Below, one piece after another: positions 37,187 to 43,372 of a DNA stretch of 43,372 bases (positions are counted from its first letter, which is position 1; every line of letters starts with the position of its first letter). The stretch lies in assembly GCA_049274895.1 (NCBI GenBank), contig JBASTM010000003.1, positions 1 to 43,372 on the forward strand, given 5' to 3'. The translations under genes were made by a program, and so were the position numbers. Source of the DNA: JACQLN01 sp049274895 (GTDB lineage: Bacteria; Patescibacteriota; Minisyncoccia; JACQLN01). Below the pieces are notes generated by a model. The model ran no database searches. It was not told the origin of the DNA and saw only the letters and a program-made list of their open reading frames with translations.

Positions 37187-38509
37187 ATGGTAGACCTAAA
37201 ACAATTCATTTCGGCTATAGATCAAATCGCCGAGGAAAAAGGCATTTCCAAAGAGAAGGTGATAGAGACCATAGAAATGGCCTTGGCCGCGGCTTACAAA
37301 AAAGACTACGGCGAGAAAGGCCAGAACATCAGGGTTAAACTTGAAGAAAAAACCGGCGAGGCCCAGTTTTTCCAAGTGCTGACGGCGGTGGACGAGAGCA
37401 TGATTTTTTCGGAAGAAGAAATCGCCCAGATGGAACGGGAGAGGGCCGAAAGAGAGGCCAAACTTAAGGGTGAGTTCGCGGAAGAATCCCCGGAATCTTC
37501 CGAACCCCGACCCGCCGAAGTTACCGAAAGCGAGGAAGAAGAATCAACCGCGCCGGGCGCGGTCGCGGATAAAAAATTCCGTTTCAATCCCAAGCGCCAC
37601 ATTATGCTTGCTGAGGCCCAAAAAATTAAACCCGACCTGGAACTGGGCGGCGAGCTTTTGATACCCTTGGAAACCAAAGAAGACTATGGCCGCATCGCGG
37701 CCCAAACCGCTAAACAGGTTATTATTCAGCGCATCCGCGAGGCCGAACGAGAAGTGGTCTACGAAACCTTCAAAGAAAAAGAAGGCGATATTCTTTCGGC
37801 TTCGGTCCAAAGAATAGAGCGCGGCACGGTTTATTTGGACATCGGCCGCACCACCGGAGTTTTGTTTCCCGAAGAACAGATTCCGCAGGAGCGTTACCGC
37901 ATCGGCCAGCGCTTAAGAGTTTTTGTGGTCAGAGTGGAGAAAGACAGCCGCGGCCCGGCCATCATACTTTCGCGCAAGCATCCTAAAATAATCGCCAAAC
38001 TGTTTGAGTTGGAAGTGCCGGAGATTGCCAACGGGGTGGTGGAGATTAAGGCCATTGCGCGCGAGGCCGGGTCCCGCAGCAAAGTGGCCGTGGTTTCCCA
38101 CGAGCCAGGCATTGATCCGGTAGGTTCCTGCGTGGGCCAGCGCGGTATCAGGGTGACGTCGGTCATCAACGAATTGGGCGGGGAAAACATTGACATTGTG
38201 GCCTGGTCCGAAGATCAAACCAAACTGATCGCCAATGCCTTATCGCCGGCTAAAGTTTTGAATGTTGATTTGGACGAGGCGCATCATCTGGCCATGGTGG
38301 AAGTGAGCGAGGACCAGCTTTCTTTGGCTATCGGCAAAAGAGGCCAGAACGTCCGCTTGGCCGCGGAGCTTAGCGGTTGGAAGATAGATATTAAAAGCAG
38401 CACGCCCGTTACGCCGATGGTCGAGCCTGTTGCTGGAGAGAAAGATGCCAAGGTTTCTGAATCAACGGTGGATTTAGCAGAGCCGGGCGGAGTTGAAAAT
38501 CAAAAATAA
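37187..38509 (+). CDS. nusA: Transcription termination/antitermination factor NusA
   Basis: 440 aa. N-terminal RNA-polymerase-binding domain (MVDLKQFISAIDQIAEEKGISKEKVIETIEMALAAAYKKDYG), S1 domain (GDILSASVQRIERGTVYLDIGRTTGVLFPEEQIPQERYRIGQRLRVFVVRV), KH1 and KH2 (SKVAVVSHEPGIDPVGSCVGQRGIRVTSVINELGGENIDIVAWSE; LSLAIGKRGQNVRLAAELSGWKIDIKS). An acidic insertion of about 35 residues (ESPESSEPRPAEVTESEEEE) lies in the N-terminal domain. One of few core genes here with a Shine-Dalgarno, overhung by a strong leader stem. Confidence 0.96.
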   Translation: MVDLKQFISAIDQIAEEKGISKEKVIETIEMALAAAYKKDYGEKGQNIRVKLEEKTGEAQFFQVLTAVDESMIFSEEEIAQMERERAEREAKLKGEFAEESPESSEPRPAEVTESEEEESTAPGAVADKKFRFNPKRHIMLAEAQKIKPDLELGGELLIPLETKEDYGRIAAQTAKQVIIQRIREAEREVVYETFKEKEGDILSASVQRIERGTVYLDIGRTTGVLFPEEQIPQERYRIGQRLRVFVVRVEKDSRGPAIILSRKHPKIIAKLFELEVPEIANGVVEIKAIAREAGSRSKVAVVSHEPGIDPVGSCVGQRGIRVTSVINELGGENIDIVAWSEDQTKLIANALSPAKVLNVDLDEAHHLAMVEVSEDQLSLAIGKRGQNVRLAAELSGWKIDIKSSTPVTPMVEPVAGEKDAKVSESTVDLAEPGGVENQK

Positions 38510-38515
38510 AAAGTT

Positions 38516-40489
38516 ATGTTTTCATCACAGCTATTTATCATCGCTTCCGGTTTGGTCGGAATAATTTACGGAGTATTTTTGATAATTTCCGTGTTAAAAA
38601 AGCCCGAAGGCGCCGAAACCCAACGCCAGATTTCCCAAGCGGTGCGCGAGGGCGCTCAGGCTTATTTAAAAAGACAGTACCAGACCATCTTCGTTATTGC
38701 TGTAATTTTGGCCGCAGGCATTTATTTGGTCTTAAGCCCAGTGACGGCCGCCGGTTTTTTGGTGGGCGGTTTTTTGTCGGCTCTGGCCGGTTACATTGGC
38801 ATGAATGTAGCCGTCAGGGCCAATGTCAGAGTGGCCGAGGCCGCCCAGGACGGGCTTAAGCCGGCTTTCCAGTTGGCCTTTAAGGGCGGAGCCGTGACCG
38901 GTTTTTTTGTGGCCTCGCTCGCTCTTTTGGCTGTGGCCGGATTTTATTTTGTGACCCGCGATCTAACAGCTCTTATCGGCCTTGGTTTTGGCGGCAGTTT
39001 GATCTCCATATTCGCCCGTTTGGGCGGCGGCATTTTTACCAAGGGCGCCGATGTGGGCGCTGACTTGGTGGGTAAAATAGAAGCCGGCATTCCCGAAGAC
39101 GATCCCCGCAATCCGGCCGTCATCGCCGACAACGTGGGCGACAACGTGGGCGACTGCGCCGGCATGGCCGCGGATCTTTTTGAAACTTATGTGGCCACTA
39201 TGGTGGCGACCATGCTGTTGGGCGCTTCTATGGCGCCTTCATTTGTTGTTCTGCCTTTGATTATAGGGGCGCTGGCGGTGTGGGGCAGTATTGTCGGCAC
39301 CTGGTTTGTGCGCCTATCGGGCAATCACATTATGCGAGCGCTCTATAAAGGTTTAGCTGTGTCGGCGGCGCTGACTCTGGCGGCCTTATGGCTGGTGGTG
39401 CCCAAGATAATAGTCATTCCAGAGCATAGCCGGTTGTTTTGGTCGGCTGTTACGGGTATGGCGGTTACGCTATTAATAGTTTTGGCTACCGATTACTACA
39501 CTGCTAAAAAATATCGGCCGGTGCAATCCATCGCCCGCTCTTCCCAGTCTGGCCACGGCACCAACATCATCACAGGGCTCGCCGTTTCTTTGGAAAGTAC
39601 GGCGGTACCGGTTATTGTCATTGTCGCCGGGGTGCTCGCCAGTTTTCGGCTCTTTGACATTTACGGCGTGGCCATCGCGGCTTCCAGCATGCTTTCTTTG
39701 GCGGCCATTATTGTGGCCATTGATTCTTTCGGTCCCATTACCGATAACGCCGGCGGCATTGCCGAGATGGCCGGTTTGGACGAAAAAGTTCGCCAGTCCA
39801 CCGATGCTTTGGATGCGGTGGGCAATACCACCAAAGCGGTAACCAAGGGCTATGCCATCGCTTCGGCGGGCCTGGCCGCTCTGACTTTATTCGTGGCTTA
39901 CATAATTGAGATAGAAAAGTTTGGTTTGCAGTTTAGTTTCCAATTAGCCGACCCCAAAATACTTATCGGTCTTTTGTTAGGGGCGATGCTGCCGTACTTG
40001 TTTGCCTCTTTTTCCATCCGGGCGGTGGGCGAGGCGGCTGCTAAAGTGGTTATGGAAGTGCGCCGGCAGTTTAGAGAAATGCCGGGCATTATGGAGCGTA
40101 CTGTTAAACCGGATTACGCCCGAGCGGTGGATATTGTGACCAAAGCCGCCCAAAAAGAAATGATTATACCCGCTTTGATACCGGTGGTGGCGCCGGTGTT
40201 GGTGGGTTGGTTTTTGGGTTTGGAGGTTTTGGGCGGTTTGATTGTGGGCACGTTGGTCTCGGGCCTGTTTATGGCGATTTCCATGACGGCGGGCGGCGCG
40301 GCTTGGGACAATGCCAAAAAATATATTGAGGACGGCCATTTTGGCGGCAAAAAATCGCCGGCTCACCAAGCCGCGGTTACCGGCGATACGGTGGGCGACC
40401 CTTACAAAGATACGGCCGGCCCGGCTATTAACCCGATGATCAAGATAGTGAACATCGTGTCGTTGTTGATTGTGGGATTACTGGTCTAG
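38516..40489 (+). CDS. hppA: Membrane-bound proton-translocating pyrophosphatase
   Basis: 657 aa with about 15-16 TM helices. Hydrolyses PPi to pump ions. Signature motifs: DVGADLVGKIEAGIPEDDPRNPAVIADNVGDNVGDCAGMAADLFETY, FGPITDNAGGIAEMAGL, and C-terminal GDTVGDPYKDTAGPAINPMIKI. GNTTKAVTKGYAIASAGL has Lys where K+-dependent enzymes have Ala, pointing to the K+-independent H+ pump class (established family rule). A plausible energy-coupling enzyme for a cell with little metabolism. Starts 6 bp after nusA; its stop begins an R1 repeat. Confidence 0.95.
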   Translation: MFSSQLFIIASGLVGIIYGVFLIISVLKKPEGAETQRQISQAVREGAQAYLKRQYQTIFVIAVILAAGIYLVLSPVTAAGFLVGGFLSALAGYIGMNVAVRANVRVAEAAQDGLKPAFQLAFKGGAVTGFFVASLALLAVAGFYFVTRDLTALIGLGFGGSLISIFARLGGGIFTKGADVGADLVGKIEAGIPEDDPRNPAVIADNVGDNVGDCAGMAADLFETYVATMVATMLLGASMAPSFVVLPLIIGALAVWGSIVGTWFVRLSGNHIMRALYKGLAVSAALTLAALWLVVPKIIVIPEHSRLFWSAVTGMAVTLLIVLATDYYTAKKYRPVQSIARSSQSGHGTNIITGLAVSLESTAVPVIVIVAGVLASFRLFDIYGVAIAASSMLSLAAIIVAIDSFGPITDNAGGIAEMAGLDEKVRQSTDALDAVGNTTKAVTKGYAIASAGLAALTLFVAYIIEIEKFGLQFSFQLADPKILIGLLLGAMLPYLFASFSIRAVGEAAAKVVMEVRRQFREMPGIMERTVKPDYARAVDIVTKAAQKEMIIPALIPVVAPVLVGWFLGLEVLGGLIVGTLVSGLFMAISMTAGGAAWDNAKKYIEDGHFGGKKSPAHQAAVTGDTVGDPYKDTAGPAINPMIKIVNIVSLLIVGLLV

Positions 40490-40611
40490 CGCGACACCAA
40501 TACCCCAGTAGTAGAGCAAAGCTCACTACGGGGCACAGCGCGAATGCGCGCGAATGACACTAATAAAATTCATTCGCGTCATTCGCATGAATTCGTAGAT
40601 TAGCATCGCAC
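40486..40611 (+). repeat. Intergenic repeat R1, copy 3, interrupted by a palindromic insert
   Basis: TCTAGCGCGACACCAATA (hppA stop within it), then at 40503-40533 a CCCCAGTAGT...ACTACGGGG hairpin, then the R1 body (CGCGAATGCGCGCGAATGAC, TTCGCGTCATTCGCATGAAT) and TTAGCATCGC just before tig. The hairpin is absent from copies 1 and 2. Confidence 0.85.
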
Positions 40612-40614
40612 TTT

Positions 40615-41883
40615 ATGAAAGTAGAATCAAAAACTCTTCCTAAATCCCAAATAGAGCTATCGGTAGAACTCTCGGCCGATGAGCTCGCGCCCTATCAAGT
40701 TGCGGCCGCCCGGGAACTTTCGCAGCTAAATCCCCTAGACGGTTTTAGACCCGGTCTGGCTCCTCAAGATATGGTGGTTAAAAAATTAGGGACAGAAAAA
40801 TTTGAACGCGCAGTTTTTGATTTGGCGGTTAAAGACAAGCTGACCGGGATTATCTTAGAAAAGAAACTGGATTTGATTGGAGAACCCCGAGTTTCAAAGG
40901 TTTTACCGAACCTGGGCGGCGGTCTGGGGTTTACAGCCACACTCTCGGTGGTGCCGCAGCTTGACCCCGGAGATTACAAGAAAATAAAAGTTCCGGCCGA
41001 AGAAGTTAAACTGGAAAATAAAGAAATTGATGATGTTATGGAGGATATCAGAAAATCGCGGGCCCAAAACACCAATGTCTCCCGGCCGGCCCAACAGGGC
41101 GATCGAGTGGAGATTGATTTTTTGGTTAAGAAAGACGGCCAGGCGCTGGACGGCGGCGAATCAAAACAGCATCCTTTTATTTTAGGTGAAGGCCATTTTT
41201 TGGCGGGCTTTGAGGATCAACTGGTAGGCATGAAAGAGGGCGAGGCCAAAAATTTTTCGCTGGCCGCTCCGGCCGATTATCACCAAAAAGATTTAGCCGG
41301 CCAAAAATTGAATTTTGAAGTAAAGATGAATCTGGTGCAGGAACGGAAATTACCCGAACTTAACGATGATTTGGCCAAATCGCTCGGCCAGTTTAGCAGT
41401 TTGGCCGAACTAAGAAACAATGTGGCCTCGGGGCTTAAAGCCGAGCAGGCCCTTAAAGCCAAAGAAAAAAGGCGGGCTAAAATTGTGGAGGAATTGATTA
41501 AGGCTGTTAAGGCCGATTTGCCGAGTGAGCTCACTCAAATGGAATTAGGCAAAATGACGATGGAGCTTTCGGAATCTTTGGCCAGAATGAATCTGACTTT
41601 GGAAAACTATTTAAGCCATCTCGGCAAAACTCCCGAAGAACTTAAAGTTAGTTGGGTGCCGCAGGCCGAAAAAAGAGTTAAAGCCGCCTTGGTATTAAAG
41701 GCAATCGCCAAAAAAGAAAACATCCAAATCAGCGACGCCGAAATAGAAGAGCGGCTGAACCAGATTATGCGTTCGGCCCCGCCCCTGGCCCCCGGCCAGA
41801 ACCTAGACTTGACGGCACTACGGGGGTATGTTAGAAATGTAATACGCAACGAAAAGGTGTTTGAATTGTTAGAAAACAACTAA
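40615..41883 (+). CDS. tig: Trigger factor
   Basis: 422 aa. Ribosome-bound chaperone. Ribosome-binding N-domain with LDGFRPGLAPQDMVVKKLG (the GFRxGxxP-like loop), a PPIase (FKBP-like) domain around QQGDRVEIDFLVKKDGQALDGGESKQHPFILGEGHFLAGFEDQLVGMKEGE, and a helical C-terminal chaperone domain. It precedes clpP by 5 bp, the same tig-clpP order as in many bacteria. No Shine-Dalgarno. Confidence 0.95.
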   Translation: MKVESKTLPKSQIELSVELSADELAPYQVAAARELSQLNPLDGFRPGLAPQDMVVKKLGTEKFERAVFDLAVKDKLTGIILEKKLDLIGEPRVSKVLPNLGGGLGFTATLSVVPQLDPGDYKKIKVPAEEVKLENKEIDDVMEDIRKSRAQNTNVSRPAQQGDRVEIDFLVKKDGQALDGGESKQHPFILGEGHFLAGFEDQLVGMKEGEAKNFSLAAPADYHQKDLAGQKLNFEVKMNLVQERKLPELNDDLAKSLGQFSSLAELRNNVASGLKAEQALKAKEKRRAKIVEELIKAVKADLPSELTQMELGKMTMELSESLARMNLTLENYLSHLGKTPEELKVSWVPQAEKRVKAALVLKAIAKKENIQISDAEIEERLNQIMRSAPPLAPGQNLDLTALRGYVRNVIRNEKVFELLENN

Positions 41884-41888
41884 TTAAA

Positions 41889-42473
41889 ATGAATTTAATT
41901 CCCACTGTTATAGAAAAAACTTCCTACGGCGAGCGGGCTTACGACATTTACTCGCGCTTGTTAAAAGAAAGAATCGTCTTTTTGGGCGGCCCGATTTCGG
42001 ATATGGTGGCCAATACCGTCATTGCCCAGCTTTTGTTTTTGGAAAGCCAGGACCCTAAAAAAGAAATCAAGCTCTACATCAACAGCCCGGGCGGTTCGGT
42101 CACGGCCGGGCTCGCCGTCTACGACACCATGCAGTTCGTGAAAAGCGACGTTTCCACTATCTGCGTGGGTATGGCGGCCTCTATGGGTGCTACTTTGCTG
42201 GCCGCCGGCAAAAAAGGCCGACGCTTTGTTTTGCCCAACAGCGAAATTATGCTCCACCAGGTTATGGGCGGCGCCGAGGGCCAAGCCGTGGAAATTGAAA
42301 TCTCGGCCCGGCACATCATTAAAGTCAAAGACCGCCTAAATAAGATTCTGGCCAAACACACCGGCAAGAGTTTGAAAGATATTGAAAGAGACACCGACCG
42401 CGATTTTTTCATGTCGGCTGAGGAAGCTAAACAATACGGTCTCGTTGATGAGATCATTCAAGGAAAGAGGTAA
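41889..42473 (+). CDS. clpP: ATP-dependent Clp protease proteolytic subunit
   Basis: 194 aa, normal length. Serine protease that forms the ClpP barrel with a Clp ATPase (none in the window). Catalytic triad: Ser in GMAASMGA (about 98), His in SEIMLHQVMGG (about 122), Asp in DTDRDFFMSAEEAKQYGLVD (about 171). N-terminal LIPTVIEKTSYGERAYDIYSRLLKERIVFLGGPI is typical. Followed by a terminator; probably ends the nusA-hppA-tig-clpP string. Confidence 0.97.
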   Translation: MNLIPTVIEKTSYGERAYDIYSRLLKERIVFLGGPISDMVANTVIAQLLFLESQDPKKEIKLYINSPGGSVTAGLAVYDTMQFVKSDVSTICVGMAASMGATLLAAGKKGRRFVLPNSEIMLHQVMGGAEGQAVEIEISARHIIKVKDRLNKILAKHTGKSLKDIERDTDRDFFMSAEEAKQYGLVDEIIQGKR

Positions 42474-42517
42474 AAAGTGTTTTTGAAAAAATCAATAAAG
42501 GTGATCTCGTTAACTTG

Positions 42518-42550
42518 AAATCCCGAAGGGCGGTCCTTCGGGATTTTATA
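42518..42550 (+). terminator. Terminator of the tig-clpP unit
   Basis: AAATCCCGAAGG-gcggt-CCTTCGGGATTT followed by TATAT; symmetric arms. Confidence 0.85.
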
Positions 42551-42571
42551 TCTCTCAAAAGATAATCGCCG

Positions 42572-42602
42572 TTGACGCCAAGTTTATCTTAAGATAAACT
42601 TG
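42572..42602 (+). promoter_or_regulatory. Promoter with overlapping 24-bp palindromic operator
   Basis: TTGACG (42572-42577), 17 bp, TAAACT (42595-42600). The perfect palindrome CAAGTTTATCTT/AAGATAAACTTG (42579-42602) covers the spacer and -10. The ATG at 42607 is 6 bp past the -10: leaderless. Suits autorepression by the downstream toxin-antitoxin complex. Confidence 0.8.
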
Positions 42603-42606
42603 TTTT

Positions 42607-42828
42607 ATGAGAAATTCAATTGTGGGCTTAAAGAATCTTCGTAATAACATGGACGCCTATATTACCCAAGTGGATAAGGGTAAGTCTTTTATAGTAGTTA
42701 GAAAATCCAAGCCGGTTTTTAAGATTTCTCCGCCCGACGAAGCCGATGGCCTGTGGGAAAGCGTAGTTGATTTTACTAAAATTAAAAAAGGCGGAATCAA
42801 ACTGGACGATCTCTTGTCTCGTCTGTAG
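42607..42828 (+). CDS. Phd/YefM-like antitoxin
   Basis: 73 aa. MRNSIVGLKNLRNNMDAYITQVDKGKSFIVVRKSKPVFKISPP matches the N-terminal DNA-binding Phd/YefM fold (residues before the toxin-binding tail ...TKIKKGGIKLDDLLSRL). Should bind the palindrome overlapping its own promoter. 3 bp before the toxin gene. Confidence 0.82.
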   Translation: MRNSIVGLKNLRNNMDAYITQVDKGKSFIVVRKSKPVFKISPPDEADGLWESVVDFTKIKKGGIKLDDLLSRL

Positions 42829-42831
42829 TGT

Positions 42832-43068
42832 ATGGATAAAATTTCCAAAGCTCTTCAAAAGTTGTCGGCCGGGGAAAGGGAAAAAGTAAGATTAGTTTTG
42901 ACTGTCTTAAAGTCGGGAGAAACAGCTAGCTTGGACATTAAAAAACTTAAGGGACGTTCCGATATCTTCCGTGTTCGAAAGGGCAAAGTAAGAATTATCT
43001 ACAAAATTGCCGAAAATAGAGTAGTCTTTATTCTAGCTATAGAAAGGCGCAACGATAATACTTACTAG
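42832..43068 (+). CDS. RelE-family toxin
   Basis: 78 aa. LQKLSAGEREKVRLVLTVLKSGETASLDIKKLKGRSDIFRVRKGKVRIIYKIAENRVVFILAIERRNDNTY: the RelE core with basic FRVRKGKVRIIY and the C-terminal IERRNDNTY typical of RelE/YoeB-like mRNases. Paired with the Phd-like antitoxin. Confidence 0.88.
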   Translation: MDKISKALQKLSAGEREKVRLVLTVLKSGETASLDIKKLKGRSDIFRVRKGKVRIIYKIAENRVVFILAIERRNDNTY

Positions 43069-43069
43069 T

Positions 43070-43195
43070 TTATTGTTTATACAAAATCGGCAGCAAACTT
43101 TTACCGTCCATGTCGCCGGGCGGGGGAATGCCCATTAAATCCAAAACGGTGGCGGCCACATCTTGTAGGATGCCCCTCGGTACGTTCTTATTGGC
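43070..43195 (-). pseudogene. C-terminal fragment of an AlkP-superfamily enzyme, probably phosphoglycerate mutase GpmI
   Basis: 41 residues: RGILQDVAATVLDLMGIPPPGDMDGKSLLPILYKQ at the C-terminus, the conserved tail of GpmI (…LADVAPTILDLMG..P..MTGKSL). An in-frame TAA at 43196-43198 cuts the frame, and the sequence to the right is a promoter region of a cassette gene. Either an insertion disrupted the gene or the assembly joined two molecules. A sulfatase tail is an alternative. Confidence 0.7.
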
Positions 43196-43216
43196 TTAAA
43201 CACTGCCTAAAATCCA

Positions 43217-43252
43217 CTCGCTATTGACACTATATCTATTATCTACTACACT
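43217..43252 (+). promoter_or_regulatory. Cassette-type promoter near the right edge
   Basis: CTCGCTATTGACA (-35 43224-43229), 17 bp, TACACT (43247-43252). The CTCRCTATTGACA block is the inverse of TGTCAATAGTGAG at the other cassettes. Confidence 0.75.
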
Positions 43253-43342
43253 TAACACAGCACCTAAAACCGGTCAGCTTTGGGTTCTGCAGAGTGCAGA
43301 CGCCTAAAGTCAGCCAAAATCATAAAGAAAGGACGGTCAGCC

Positions 43343-43372
43343 GTGAAAACGGTCAGCCGCGAGCAGTCGCAT
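43343..43372 (+). CDS. Start of a cassette gene, cut by the window edge
   Basis: GTG at 43343 preceded by AAAGGA (43328-43333), reading MKTVSREQSH to the edge. Too short to identify. Supported by the strong promoter 90 bp upstream and the cassette pattern. Confidence 0.45.
   Translation, partial: MKTVSREQSH

Noticed and set aside
1..43372. Alternative genetic code with TGA as glycine
   Set aside because: TGA ends several intact genes (for example 28253-28255, 36841-36843), and no conserved protein requires TGA readthrough.

Overview
The window looks like a chromosomal segment of a Candidate Phyla Radiation (Patescibacteria, probably Parcubacteria-like) bacterium. Reasons: a UvrD-family helicase gene carrying an intein; three TrbC/VirB2-like two-helix pilin genes; a Cas2-like PaaX-type regulator without CRISPR; many short toxin-antitoxin pairs; almost no metabolism; and a core set (ksgA, uvrD, pnp, rpsO, ftsH, rpsA-like, gyrA, trpS, nusA, hppA, tig, clpP) packed between short repeats. 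TGA works as a stop (for example at 28253-28255 and 36841-36843), so the code is the standard bacterial one, not the TGA=Gly code of Gracilibacteria/Absconditabacteria. Family assignments come from motif reading only; no search was run.

Layout. 1-7.4 kb: ksgA (cut by the left edge), intein-bearing uvrD, a LysM/M23 peptidase, a YifB-type ATPase and a DksA-like protein. 7.4-9.05 kb: an accessory insert with a secreted porin-like beta-rich protein, back-to-back terminators and about 600 bp made almost entirely of consecutive hairpins. 9.07-15.03 kb, leftward: nucleotidyltransferase, proline-rich membrane protein, pnp, NYN nuclease, rpsO, an AT-rich region with a DnaA-box match, and a yraN-like gene containing three parS-like palindromes, possibly origin-proximal. 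15.1-21.8 kb: PaaX/Cas2-like gene, tRNA-Ile(UAU), a PQ-loop-like membrane protein, ftsH, an S1-domain protein, small cassette genes, a RelE-type pair and hicBA. 21.9-29.2 kb, rightward: MBL-like protein, small membrane protein, gyrA, methyltransferase, solute-binding protein and three pilin-like genes, one fused to an M15 peptidase. 29.2-32.9 kb, leftward: two two-gene units encoding an SPFH protein and three proteins of unknown function. 33-36.5 kb: tRNA-Leu, a 3D-domain protein, tRNA-Arg abutting trpS, a second hicBA pair lodged at the trpS 3' end, and a Xer recombinase. 36.5-43.4 kb: a small cassette gene, nusA with a long structured leader, hppA, tig, clpP, a Phd/RelE pair, a broken AlkP-superfamily/GpmI tail, and the start of another cassette gene at the right edge.

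Two gene classes are visible. Core genes mostly lack a Shine-Dalgarno sequence, sit in tight strings and are separated by short repeats. Accessory genes are short units with a strong promoter (typically CTCACTATTGACA-N17-TACAAT), a strong Shine-Dalgarno (AAGGAGG-like) and a GC-rich terminator, dropped between core genes. Toxin-antitoxin pairs are read from promoters so close to the start codon that their transcripts should be nearly leaderless.

The clearest novelties are: (1) short palindromic elements inserted in frame into ksgA, gyrA and probably trpS, and nested inside other repeats; (2) an intergenic repeat that begins at the stop codon of the upstream gene and fills the gap to the next start, three times; (3) a 9-bp-period repeat between genes, once translated as an N-terminus; (4) the hairpin array at 8.4-9.04 kb; (5) parS-like sites inside a coding sequence; (6) hicBA with a second copy of the trpS tail beyond it; (7) a pilin-M15 peptidase fusion; (8) an SPFH membrane-protein island.
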